Positions 1-7,394 of a stretch of DNA of 19,850 nt are shown here, one piece after another. The notes below the pieces were generated by a model. The model was not told the origin of the DNA. It ran no database searches and saw nothing but the letters and a program-made list of their open reading frames with translations. Origin of the DNA: Ferrovum sp. (lineage in GTDB: Bacteria; Pseudomonadota; Gammaproteobacteria; Burkholderiales; Ferrovaceae); the NCBI GenBank assembly GCA_027450105.1, contig DAIDKJ010000006.1:1-19850 (forward strand). The letters are read 5' to 3'. Positions within the stretch are counted from its first letter, which is position 1. Each line of letters begins with the position of its first letter. Position numbers and translations under genes: made by a program.

Positions 1-32
1 CTGTGCTATATTTTTATTAAGGAGTTACAAAA

Positions 33-230
33 ATGAGAACAAGTTTAATTTTAATAACAGGACTATCCATCCTTGTGTTTACCTTTGCGGGTTGTAATAC
101 CGGAAGCAATCCCGGTACTAGCCCTGTGACAATAACCACTACAAATCCATTTCAAGGAACATGGGAAACAATTTATATATATAAATCGGGATATACAGAC
201 CCCGTGTATCCAAAACCCACGGCCACTTGA
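33..230 (+). CDS. Short lipoprotein, N-terminal part only, running into foreign sequence
   Basis: The open frame encodes 65 residues. It begins with a lipoprotein signal: MRTS, a hydrophobic stretch, then a lipobox ending FAGC with the lipidated cysteine at residue 21. A Thr/Ser/Pro-rich linker and the motif NPFQGTWE follow. A strong ribosome binding site (AAGGAG) lies 8 bases before the ATG, so the start is convincing. The sequence here is AT-rich, unlike the rest of the window. The last residues (about PKPTAT) are read from the antisense of the ETF-QO gene, so the true protein was probably longer and is cut at the junction near position 212. The mature protein would be membrane-anchored. 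The GTWE motif after a lipobox recalls small lipocalin-like lipoproteins, but I do not recognise the family. Either this is a gene broken by a rearrangement, or it belongs to another organism joined by assembly error. Confidence 0.5.
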   Translation: MRTSLILITGLSILVFTFAGCNTGSNPGTSPVTITTTNPFQGTWETIYIYKSGYTDPVYPKPTAT

Positions 231-985
231 TTGTGATCCAGGTGGTACAGGAAAGAGCCGCCATAGGTGTTCGAGGGCAGTGGCCAGCCGATGGTATGCC
301 ACGTCAGGCCGGTTTGGTGGCGCGCCGGATCGATTTCCCAGACTTCCTTGAGGCCCAGACCGTAGGTTTGGGGATCAGCCTGTTGACGCAGTTGGAACCG
401 CTCGAACAATTGTTGGGTCAGCGACCCCCGACAGCCTTCGGCAAATATGGTGTGCTGCGCCCGAAGTTCCATCCCTGGTTGAAACTGGGGTCCGGGCTGC
501 CCGTTTCGATCCCGACCCACATCGCCGGTGGCGACACCGCAGACGGCGCCAGAGGCGTCGTACAGAATCTCAGCAGCCGCGAAGCCCGGGTAGATCTCCA
601 CGCCCAGTTCTTCCGCCTGCTGAGCCAGCCAGCGACATACCTGCCCCAGGCTGATGATGTAGTTGCCGGCATTGTGCATCTGGGGGGGGAGCGGCAAGGT
701 GTAAGAGGCGCGTTCCGTCAGGAACAGAAAGCGCTCCTGGGTGACGGGTGTGTGCAATGGCGCTCCCCGGGATTTCCAGTTGGGAAACAACTCGTTCAGT
801 GCCCGCGGTTCCATGACGGCGCCAGATAAAATATGTGCGCCCACTTCGGCTCCTTTTTCCAGCACACACACCGACACCTCCTGAGCCCGTTCGGCCGCCA
901 ATTGCTTGAGTCGAATGGCGGCCGCCAGTCCGGCCGGGCCAGCACCGACAATCACCACATCATAGTGCATGGATTCGCGGGTCAT
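173..985 (-). pseudogene. Electron transfer flavoprotein-ubiquinone oxidoreductase, truncated at the C-terminus
   Basis: ETF-QO passes electrons from reduced electron transfer flavoprotein (fatty acid and amino acid oxidation) to ubiquinone at the membrane. About 258 authentic residues are present: the FAD-binding GAGPAG motif at residues 14-19, then the family segments AHILSGAV, NAGNYIISLG, EGCRGSL, YGLGLKEVWE and YGGSFLYHL. The family is usually about 550 residues. The second half, including the C-terminal ferredoxin-like 4Fe-4S domain, is missing. After VAVGF the frame reads unrelated residues and stops at 173. The start at 985 is chosen because GGAGAG sits 5 bases upstream. An upstream extension to 1183 has no family match and overlaps the HDOD gene. 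As it stands the protein could not reduce quinone. If the left edge is an assembly artefact, the real gene is probably intact. Confidence 0.85.
195..212. other. Sequence junction: AT-rich DNA joined to a truncated gene
   Basis: To the right, the minus-strand ETF-QO frame matches its family up to the residues VAVGF, whose last codon lies at 212-214. To the left, the frame continues as about a dozen unrelated residues and stops at 173. Base composition changes at the same place, from AT-rich to GC-richer. The exact crossover cannot be fixed from one sequence, hence the range. No inverted repeat, target duplication or transposase is visible, but only about 200 bases of the left partner are present. 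Confidence 0.65.
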
Positions 986-1064
986 GCGCTCTCTCCAAGG
1001 GATACGTTCAGAGGATTCGTGCCGGGGTGTCGCGGCCACGAGCCGAAGGATTGATGATGCGCTG

Positions 1065-1970
1065 TCATGCTGGTTCTTCCGGGAAGAGGGGCGGTGGAGC
1101 GTGGGTATCCACATCCAGTAGCTGCCCCCAGGCCCGCCACTCTTCAAGGGACAGGCGCAGGAGGGTGGAAAACTGATCTGCACCCAAGTCCAAATTTTCG
1201 GCGCAGGCCTGAATTTGCTCTATTTCATTAGCCGTGGGCGCTTTACGTCCCACGAAATATTGTGCCAACAACCAGGCTAAATGAAAGGTTGTGACCAGTT
1301 TGGCAGCGCGCGATCCGGCTTCGAAGGAAGCGGAGGATTGCTGTTCATGGTAAAAAATGGGTTCATGAAACAGTTTTGGAATCCCCCAATCCGCCAACAG
1401 CGCTTGGCCCAATTCGCGGTGATCCGAGCCAAATACACGCTGCTCGCACTCCAGTAGAGATTTCCCGGTCTGGGCACAGTCCAGAAGGATGGCGTCGTAT
1501 TCGGTAGGTCGAGCAGTTGCCAAACAGAGCGTTCCCACTCGGGCTAACAAACCGCAAATGAAGAGCTCACCCGGTGGGGCCAGAGGCGTCAAATTGGATA
1601 CGGTTTGTGCCACGCTACCCATGGCTGCAGACAGGGACCAATAACGGTCAAAGTCGAATTGACGGGATTCGCCTTTTCGGAAGGTGTCCACCAGGGCAAA
1701 CCCAAAGACGACTTGGCGAATGGAGTGCACGCCGACTAGTAGCAGGGTATCTACGTTGATGGAAGCGATGGGTCGAAATTTGCGGGCATTATTGGCATTG
1801 GCCAGTTTGATGATTTTTCCAGCCAAGGCGGGATCGCCCTGTATGACGCGGGCCAGTTCGGCCAGTGGGACCGTTTCACTTTGACATAAGCGCGACACCT
1901 TGAGTGCCACCCCACGGGCCGAGGGGAGTTTTCCGGCAATCTTCAGTTGCTCGAACAGGGAAAGGGTCAT
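1065..1970 (-). CDS. HDOD domain protein, probable signalling output
   Basis: The product has 301 residues. The HDOD domain spans roughly residues 5-205, with recognisable parts LPSARGVALKVSRL, QGDPALAGKIIKLANA and the VGVHSIRQVVFG helix. The HD metal pair found in related phosphohydrolases is absent: the usual GLLHDIG segment reads GLLARVG (residues 140-146). This fits HDOD as a non-catalytic signalling or scaffold domain. The C-terminal 100 residues are helical and not assignable. The start at 1970 has AAGGA 6 bases upstream. Its ATG overlaps the stop of the preceding HD-GYP remnant as ATGA, so it is probably translated by coupling within the kinase operon. HDOD proteins often sit beside two-component genes. 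The specific function is unknown. Confidence 0.8.
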   Translation of the reverse strand: MTLSLFEQLKIAGKLPSARGVALKVSRLCQSETVPLAELARVIQGDPALAGKIIKLANANNARKFRPIASINVDTLLLVGVHSIRQVVFGFALVDTFRKGESRQFDFDRYWSLSAAMGSVAQTVSNLTPLAPPGELFICGLLARVGTLCLATARPTEYDAILLDCAQTGKSLLECEQRVFGSDHRELGQALLADWGIPKLFHEPIFYHEQQSSASFEAGSRAAKLVTTFHLAWLLAQYFVGRKAPTANEIEQIQACAENLDLGADQFSTLLRLSLEEWRAWGQLLDVDTHAPPPLFPEEPA

Positions 1971-2092
1971 GGGAAGTCCTTGAAGGTGTCCCGAATGCTC
2001 AAAACCGAGTCCCAATCCTGGAAAAATGCGGCCACGCAGGCGGGGTCGAAATGGGTGCCGGAGTGATTCTTGAGGTAGGCAATGACCTTCAT
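1967..2092 (-). pseudogene. 41-codon remnant of an HD-GYP domain gene
   Basis: The reading frame begins MKVIAYLKNHSGTHFDPACV and continues through AAFFQDWDSVLSIRDTF. The pattern G-T-H-F-D-P-x-x-V-x-A-F followed by VL-IR-F is what I know as the C-terminal tail of HD-GYP cyclic-di-GMP phosphodiesterase response regulators. Everything before it is missing, including the receiver, the HD pair and the GYP motif. Its ATG overlaps the kinase stop (ATGA, 2089-2092) and its stop overlaps the HDOD start (ATGA, 1967-1970). Likely history: a kinase, HD-GYP regulator, HDOD operon lost most of the middle gene. It may now act only as a coupling bridge, or it may encode a small protein. Confidence 0.65.
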
Positions 2093-4872
2093 GACGAGGG
2101 TAACTCGCGCTCGATCAGCAGGCGTAAATCGCGCAAGGCTTGGGCCAGTTGGCTCAACCACTCCGGGATTGCGGCAGGCGTATTGTTTTTGATGGCGTTT
2201 TCCACTTGACTGCCCAGAAAGGAGAGCTTCTTGGCCCCCATGTTCCCGGCCGAGCCCTTGAGTTCATGGCTTTTGGCTTTGATCAGGGGGTAATCCTCCC
2301 GAGGCAGGGCGCTGCGAATGTCTTCCAGGATTTCATCCGAGATCGATAGGAGAAGTTCCAGTTGTTCCTTGATCAGGGCCTGGTCGCCATCAAATAGATC
2401 CAGTAGTCGCTTAAGATCGAGTATCTCTTCTGGCGGAATGGACATGGGTTGATCCTGTGGGATGGCGGGGGCAACCAAAGGTGGGTTCTGACGGGTAAAT
2501 TGCCGGAGCAGTTGCTGCAGGCGCTGGGGGTCCACCGGCTTGGAAATATATTCGTCCATTCCAGCCTCGATGCAGGCTTGACGATCACCTTCCATGGCGT
2601 TGGCGGTCATGGCAACGATGATGGCATGTTGCCCACTTGCCCCCTCCTGCGCGCGGATTTGACGGGTGGCCTCAAATCCGTCCATCTCGGGCATTTGACA
2701 GTCCATCAGAATCACGTCATAAGATTGAGTGGCCAGATGTTGCAGGGCGATTCGACCATTTTGTGCCAGCGTGCTGTGACATTCCCAGCGGTCCAGCAAA
2801 TTCACCATGACTTTTTGGTTGATCAGATTGTCCTCTACCAAAAGCACCGAAACACCCTTCAGGCTGTCATGCACGGTTGGTGGGGGAGTCGTGGCGCCAG
2901 AGTCTGACGGCGCCGCAGCGATGAGCGTTGGGGGAATGTTGGAGGGCGCAGCAGTGCGAAACAAGCGGGGAATGAGCAGGGAGGGTTTGATGGGCTGCAG
3001 GAGGGCCTGTTCCAGACCATGCTCCTCTAGCACGTCCAGGGATAATTCATCCACGGCAATCCACACGGTTCGGACCCCTGGGTGGTTGCCAATGAACGGA
3101 AGCCATGCACTCACCAGCGCTTCGGTCCAGCGTTCTGGAGCCACCAGGAGGGTCTGAATGCTGTGCTGTTGGCAAATTTGCCGGGCTTGTTCAGGAGAAG
3201 ACGCTACAGTGGCCAGACTGCCGTGATCTGTCACCAAGCGTTGCAGCACGGCTTGCTGCAGGGGAACGTCGGTACAGAGGATAATTCGGGGTGGAGGCGC
3301 GGTCAGAGGCAAGGCCGGAGAAGGCTTGCTGCGCCGCAGTGGCAGGCGCAGCCAAAAGCGGGAACCCTGTCCGGGAGTACTGTCCACCCCGATGGTCCCG
3401 GCCATGAGCGCCACCAGACGGGCACAGATGGATAACCCCAACCCGGTTCCGCCATAGCGTCGAGTGACCGAGCTGTCGGCTTGGTTAAACGGTTGGAACA
3501 GGCGAGACTGGATGTGTCGGGGAATACCAATACCGGTATCGGTGACCTCAATGAGAATTGAACGATCGAACTCGGAGGCGTTCGATTGGGAAATGACGAG
3601 GGTGATGCTTCCGGATTCGGTAAACTTGAGCGCATTGCCAAGCAGATTGAGTAAAATTTGCCGGACTCGGCCAGGGTCGCCATACACCAGATGGAGGGCA
3701 GGATCTACGTGGCAGGTGAGTAGAATATGTTTGGAGCGGACCTTGCTGGCCAACAAGTCCAGGCAGCTCTCCGCCACGGTCTGAATGGAGTATTCGATCG
3801 ATTCGACGGTAAGCTTTCCGGCCTCGATTTTGGAAAAATCCAAAATGTCATTGAGAATGGCCAGCAGGGACCAGGAAGAGTCCTTGATGATTTTGAGGTA
3901 TTCGGACTGTTGGGCATCCAGTGGCGTATCCATCAGCAAATCGGCCATGCCGATGATGCCATTCATGGGGGTGCGAATTTCATGACTCATGATGGACAAA
4001 AACTCCGATTTGAGGCGCGAGGCTTCCAACGCATGGTCGCGCGCCTGTTTTAGGCTGTTTTCCAATTGCTGGTCTTCCCTCAAATCCCGGAAAACTGCAA
4101 CGCTTCCAATGCTTTCCTCCCCCGAGATCAGGGGAGAGGCCGTAAGGGATACGGGGATGTAGGTTCCGCTTCGGGTGACAAACCATTCATTATCGGAACG
4201 AAAAACCTGGTTGGCTTCGATGGATTTCTTGACCGGGCATTCGGAAAAGGGCATGAAACTGCCGTCGGGGCGTGTGGCGTGCGTGAGATCGTGCAGGTTG
4301 CGCCCCAGGAGTTCTGCCTGCGACCATCCCAGAAGTTGCTCTGCTGCGCGATTCACGAATAGTGCATTGCCCTTGGGGTCTAGGGCGTACACCCCGTCCG
4401 TGACACAGGCAGTGAGCGCATTCAGAAATTGACGGTTGGCCTCGGCCTCGACTTTGGCCTTGTGGATGTCTGAAATGTCGGTGCGAATGGAAATGTATTG
4501 CCAAGGTTTTCCCCGATGATCCAGGCAGGGGACGATGGTGGAATGTACCCAATAGAGCGATCCTGTTTTGCTCCGGTTGCAAATGTTGCCCTGCCAGGTT
4601 TGCCCTGCGGCGATGGTGCGCCACATCTCTTGATAGAAGGCGGGCGGGTGCTCTCCGGAGCGTAGAAGGCGGTGATTCTGGCCCAGCAACTCCTGGGCTT
4701 GGTAGCCACTGACGGCACAAAACTTTTCATTGGCGTGCGTAATCCGGCCCTGAATGTCCGTTATGCTCACCAGGGCATGCAAATCGATGGCCGCTTTCAG
4801 GTCTTGCAACGAGGTACCAGCACGAAGCCGCCGGGTGCGCACGCGAACGGATGGCTGTCGTGTCGAGGTCAT
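2089..4872 (-). CDS. Soluble hybrid sensor histidine kinase with PAS, receiver and Hpt domains
   Basis: The product has 927 residues. It holds a PAS domain at about 25-135 (NEKFCAVSGY, then TDISDIHKAK) and a second PAS with PAC at about 147-268. HisKA has the H-box SHEIRTPMNG and phospho-acceptor His297. HATPase runs about 395-512 with the N-box around Asn413, DTGIGI at 445-450 and GGTGLGL at 474-480. A degenerate receiver lies at about 527-640. An intact receiver (about 673-792) has acidic Glu680/Asp681, phospho-acceptor Asp724 and Lys778. A C-terminal Hpt has His869 in HELKGSAGN. This is a BarA-like His-Asp-His phosphorelay layout. No transmembrane segment is visible, so it should sense a cytoplasmic signal through its PAS domains. 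The start at 4872 is the first Met before conserved sequence; the frame is open upstream but overlaps the thioesterase gene. The ribosome site is weak. The final phosphate acceptor is not obvious nearby, and the adjacent HD-GYP remnant suggests a lost partner. Confidence 0.9.
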   Translation of the reverse strand: MTSTRQPSVRVRTRRLRAGTSLQDLKAAIDLHALVSITDIQGRITHANEKFCAVSGYQAQELLGQNHRLLRSGEHPPAFYQEMWRTIAAGQTWQGNICNRSKTGSLYWVHSTIVPCLDHRGKPWQYISIRTDISDIHKAKVEAEANRQFLNALTACVTDGVYALDPKGNALFVNRAAEQLLGWSQAELLGRNLHDLTHATRPDGSFMPFSECPVKKSIEANQVFRSDNEWFVTRSGTYIPVSLTASPLISGEESIGSVAVFRDLREDQQLENSLKQARDHALEASRLKSEFLSIMSHEIRTPMNGIIGMADLLMDTPLDAQQSEYLKIIKDSSWSLLAILNDILDFSKIEAGKLTVESIEYSIQTVAESCLDLLASKVRSKHILLTCHVDPALHLVYGDPGRVRQILLNLLGNALKFTESGSITLVISQSNASEFDRSILIEVTDTGIGIPRHIQSRLFQPFNQADSSVTRRYGGTGLGLSICARLVALMAGTIGVDSTPGQGSRFWLRLPLRRSKPSPALPLTAPPPRIILCTDVPLQQAVLQRLVTDHGSLATVASSPEQARQICQQHSIQTLLVAPERWTEALVSAWLPFIGNHPGVRTVWIAVDELSLDVLEEHGLEQALLQPIKPSLLIPRLFRTAAPSNIPPTLIAAAPSDSGATTPPPTVHDSLKGVSVLLVEDNLINQKVMVNLLDRWECHSTLAQNGRIALQHLATQSYDVILMDCQMPEMDGFEATRQIRAQEGASGQHAIIVAMTANAMEGDRQACIEAGMDEYISKPVDPQRLQQLLRQFTRQNPPLVAPAIPQDQPMSIPPEEILDLKRLLDLFDGDQALIKEQLELLLSISDEILEDIRSALPREDYPLIKAKSHELKGSAGNMGAKKLSFLGSQVENAIKNNTPAAIPEWLSQLAQALRDLRLLIERELPSS

Positions 4873-4901
4873 CGAAGGATTACCGTCCCCTGAAGGCGGG
4901 G

Positions 4902-5351
4902 TCAGTGGGCCAAACGGTCCAGAAACCGGTCGCGCAGGATGATATGCCGTTGATGCGTGCCGCGCGCGATCAGCGCCACACCGTCTTCGGCCTGCACCGA
5001 AAATAACAGGCGTTTGCCTTCCACTTCGAGGAGTTCTACGTGGGCGGTGACAGTTCGTCCGGGGGGGGTAGGGGCCTCGTGGCTGACGTTGATGTGTGTT
5101 CCCAAGGTCATTTCCTGGGGCCAATCCAAGTGAGGATTGACCGCCTTGATGCAGGCCCATTCCAGAAAACCCACCAGATAGCCGGTGGCAAACACTTCCG
5201 GCATGGCCAGAAATTCCTCCGCTTCCGGGTACAGGGCGGGGACGGTTTTCGAAAGTGGGAGCAAGAATTGGTGCTGGTAACGCAGACCCGGAATCAGAGA
5301 TGATTTCATGAGGGTGTCCATTGCATCATAAATGAGGCTCGATGCGTCCAT
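4902..5351 (-). CDS. FlK-like acyl-CoA thioesterase, possible fluoroacetyl-CoA thioesterase
   Basis: The product has 149 residues and a hotdog fold is expected. The segment PEVFATGYLVGFLEWACIKA (residues 51-70) closely matches what I remember of FlK from Streptomyces cattleya, which hydrolyses fluoroacetyl-CoA before it can poison the citrate cycle. The triad Thr42, Glu50, His76 of FlK corresponds to Thr56, Glu64 and His91 here, with one extra residue before the His. The tail matches too (VEGKRL, then ARGTHQRHIILRDRF). One difference matters: the FlK lid residue Phe36, linked to discrimination for fluoroacetyl-CoA, aligns with Met50, while Phe33 is kept as Phe47. The substrate could therefore be another short acyl-CoA. 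The start at 5351 has AGG a few bases upstream and gives the family length; a longer frame to 5573 overlaps crcB. The gene is divergent from the fluoride channel crcB and 29 bases ahead of the hybrid kinase. Confidence 0.8.
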   Translation of the reverse strand: MDASSLIYDAMDTLMKSSLIPGLRYQHQFLLPLSKTVPALYPEAEEFLAMPEVFATGYLVGFLEWACIKAVNPHLDWPQEMTLGTHINVSHEAPTPPGRTVTAHVELLEVEGKRLLFSVQAEDGVALIARGTHQRHIILRDRFLDRLAH

Positions 5352-5399
5352 ATTACCTGATCTGGTACGGGGTGGACAGGGTTGAAATGAAACCGTTTG

Positions 5400-5422
5400 C
5401 AGTGGGATGATGATGCCCACTG
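5400..5422 (+). promoter_or_regulatory. Perfect hairpin in the thioesterase/crcB intergenic region
   Basis: CAGTGGG (5400-5406) and CCCACTG (5416-5422) form a perfect 7-bp stem around the 9-base loop ATGATGATG. The hairpin is 29 bases before the preferred crcB start. A P1 stem followed by GATG recalls the fluoride riboswitch. However, the expected pseudoknot partner of the loop and the conserved TGATGG and CTACT segments are not found in order downstream. I therefore call it only an RNA hairpin of unknown role in the crcB leader. The 100-base region 5352-5451 should also hold promoters for both divergent genes, but I see no convincing -35/-10 pair. Confidence 0.35.
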
Positions 5423-5451
5423 TCTCAATGCAACCGATTGGTGTACTACAC

Positions 5452-5841
5452 ATGTGGAAAGCAATTCTGGCAATTTCCGTGGGTTCGGCGCTGGGAGCCT
5501 TGCTGCGCTGGCAGTTGGGGTTGAGGCTCAACAGCCTGGTGCCCTCTTTGCCTCCGGGCACGCTCATGGCCAATCTGATCGGCGGTTACATCATTGGCTT
5601 CGCAGTGGCCTTGTTTTCTCAGGTGCCAGCCCTCTCGCCCGAGTGGCGCTTGTTTATCATGACGGGCTTTTGTGGGGGGTTGACCACCTTCTCCACGTTT
5701 TCGGCCGAGGTCATGTTACTGCTGCAACAGGAGCGTTGGAGTATGGCACTGGTGGCGATTGGCGTGCATGTCAGCGGCTCTCTGCTGATGACTTTGGCCG
5801 GCATCGCTACCTGGCATCTGCTTAAATCTGCGGTAGAATGA
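5452..5841 (+). CDS. crcB: Fluoride ion channel CrcB/FluC
   Basis: CrcB forms a dual-topology dimer in the inner membrane that lets fluoride leave the cell. The 129-residue product shows the family pattern: GSALGALLRWQLG near the N-terminus, GTLMANLIGGYIIG in the second helix, and GFCGGLTTFSTFSAE, the signature holding the Phe residues and central Na+ site of the pore. Four hydrophobic helices are evident. I chose the ATG at 5452 (MWKAILAIS) because it matches the usual family start and length. An upstream in-frame ATG at 5407 would add 15 atypical residues and lies in the loop of the leader hairpin. The ribosome site before 5452 is weak. It is divergent from the FlK-like thioesterase and 30 bases ahead of mmsA. 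Confidence 0.95.
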   Translation: MWKAILAISVGSALGALLRWQLGLRLNSLVPSLPPGTLMANLIGGYIIGFAVALFSQVPALSPEWRLFIMTGFCGGLTTFSTFSAEVMLLLQQERWSMALVAIGVHVSGSLLMTLAGIATWHLLKSAVE

Positions 5842-5871
5842 GCGGTTGACTAAAGGCTAAAGAGGGCTTGC

Positions 5872-7377
5872 ATGGATAGTGGAGCAGACTTCATTGGACA
5901 TTTCATCCAGGGCGAACGGGTACCGGGCGTGGGGACGCGCCGCCTCCCTGTATTTCAACCCGCTACAGGTGCAGTGCGTGCCGAAGTGACTTTGGCGCTC
6001 CCGGAAGAAGTGGACCGGGCCGTGGCTTCGGCGCGGGCAGCTTTTCCGGCCTGGGCCAGCACCTCGGCTTTGCGCCGTGCCCGTATTCTGTTTGCCTTCA
6101 AGGAATTACTCGAACGTCATCGGGATGAACTGGCGCGCTTGGTGAGTGATGAGCACGGAAAGGTGATCAGCGACGCGCGCGGGGAAATCATTCGCGGCAT
6201 CGAGGTCGTGGAGTATGCCTGTGGTGCCCCGGAGTTGCTCAAGGGCGAATTTACCGAGCAAATTGCTGCCGGAGTGGATGGCTGGACCCTGCGTCAGCCC
6301 CTTGGGATTTGTGTGGGCATCACCCCCTTCAATTTCCCGGTCATGGTTCCCCTGTGGATGATACCCATGGCCTTGGCCTGCGGAAACTGCTTCATTCTCA
6401 AGCCTTCCGAGCGCGATCCTTCGGCCAGTCTGATGCTGGCTGAACTCTTGCACCAAGCCGGATTACCGGCAGGGGTGTTCAATGTGGTACAAGGAGATAA
6501 AGTGGCCGTGGAGGCCCTGTTGCGTCACCCGGATGTTCAGGCCATCAGTTTTGTGGGCTCCACGCCCATTGCGCAATCCGTTTATACCACTGGCACGGCT
6601 CAGGGCAAGCGGGTGCAAGCCCTGGGGGGGGCCAAAAATCATCTGGTGGTCATGCCCGATGCGGATCTGACGCAAACCGTCGATGCCTTGATGGGAGCGG
6701 CCTACGGTTCGGCCGGCGAGCGTTGCATGGCCATTTCGGTGGCCGTGGCCGTCGGCCCCATTGCCGAACCCCTGCTGGAAGCCCTGGAAATGCGCGTGCG
6801 CGCCCTGCACATCGGCCCGGGGACAGACCCCCAGGCAGAAATGGGCCCCTTGGTGACCGCGGCCCATCGGGATCGTGTCCTCGAATACATTTCCATTGGG
6901 GTGGCCGAGGGGGCCCAATTGCGCGTGGATGGGCGCACGCTTCAGAAGGCGCAATGGGGACAGGGGTTTTTCCTGGGAGGAACCCTGTTTGATCAGGTCA
7001 CGCCGCTCATGCGGATTTATCAGGAAGAAATTTTTGGGCCGGTGTTATGCGTGGTGCGGGTTCCCGATTTGAACGCTGCCCTGGCGCTGATCAATGCCCA
7101 TGCCTATGGCAACGGGACGGCAATCTTTACCCGCGATGGCGGTGTGGCGCGGGAATTCGTTGCGCGCGTGCAAGTGGGGATGGTGGGTGTGAATATCCCC
7201 ATCCCGGTCCCCATGGCGTTTCACAGTTTTGGTGGCTGGAAGCAGAGCCTGTTTGGAGATCATCATGTACATGGTCCCGAAGGAGTGCGTTTTTATACCA
7301 AACTCAAGGCCGTGACCCAGCGTTGGCCGGCCGGGGTCGAAGCGGGGGCACAATTTTCCATGCCCACGCACAAATAA
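5872..7377 (+). CDS. mmsA: CoA-acylating methylmalonate-semialdehyde dehydrogenase
   Basis: This NAD-dependent aldehyde dehydrogenase family member converts methylmalonate semialdehyde to propionyl-CoA (or malonate semialdehyde to acetyl-CoA) with loss of CO2, in valine, beta-alanine or inositol breakdown. The 501 residues match the family length. TPFNFP with the oxyanion Asn154 is present, as are the cofactor region KPSERDP, FVGSTPIAQ, and the catalytic Cys285 in GERCMAISVAV. GGAKNH (252-257) has Asn256 where hydrolytic aldehyde dehydrogenases carry the general-base Glu, which is the hallmark of the CoA-dependent MMSDH group. AGAGGG precedes the ATG by about 6 bases. No other valine or inositol catabolic gene is in the window. 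The gene sits between crcB and suhB with gaps of 30 and 17 bases, suggesting one transcript. Confidence 0.92.
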   Translation: MDSGADFIGHFIQGERVPGVGTRRLPVFQPATGAVRAEVTLALPEEVDRAVASARAAFPAWASTSALRRARILFAFKELLERHRDELARLVSDEHGKVISDARGEIIRGIEVVEYACGAPELLKGEFTEQIAAGVDGWTLRQPLGICVGITPFNFPVMVPLWMIPMALACGNCFILKPSERDPSASLMLAELLHQAGLPAGVFNVVQGDKVAVEALLRHPDVQAISFVGSTPIAQSVYTTGTAQGKRVQALGGAKNHLVVMPDADLTQTVDALMGAAYGSAGERCMAISVAVAVGPIAEPLLEALEMRVRALHIGPGTDPQAEMGPLVTAAHRDRVLEYISIGVAEGAQLRVDGRTLQKAQWGQGFFLGGTLFDQVTPLMRIYQEEIFGPVLCVVRVPDLNAALALINAHAYGNGTAIFTRDGGVAREFVARVQVGMVGVNIPIPVPMAFHSFGGWKQSLFGDHHVHGPEGVRFYTKLKAVTQRWPAGVEAGAQFSMPTHK

Positions 7378-7394
7378 GGAATTTCTGACACGCC

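Noticed and set aside
227..829. Plus-strand frame of 200 codons opposite ETF-QO
   Set aside because: It mirrors the ETF-QO coding strand, lacks a ribosome site and has no domain features.
986..1183. Upstream extension of the ETF-QO frame
   Set aside because: It overlaps the HDOD gene, has no family similarity, and a good ribosome site supports the start at 985.
4873..5160. N-terminal extension of the hybrid kinase
   Set aside because: The extension lies antisense-free within the thioesterase gene in another frame, is Arg/Pro-rich without a domain, and no family match is visible before residue 1 at 4872.
5400..5450. Canonical fluoride riboswitch upstream of crcB
   Set aside because: A P1-like stem with GATG is present, but the downstream helix, TGATGG, pseudoknot strand and CTACT are not in the required order.
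5407..5451. crcB start at the upstream ATG cluster
   Set aside because: It adds 15 residues atypical of the family; the product from 5452 already has the family start and length.
5397..5825. Second long frame over crcB
   Set aside because: It is out of frame with the clear CrcB motifs and has no recognisable domain, so it is a coding shadow.
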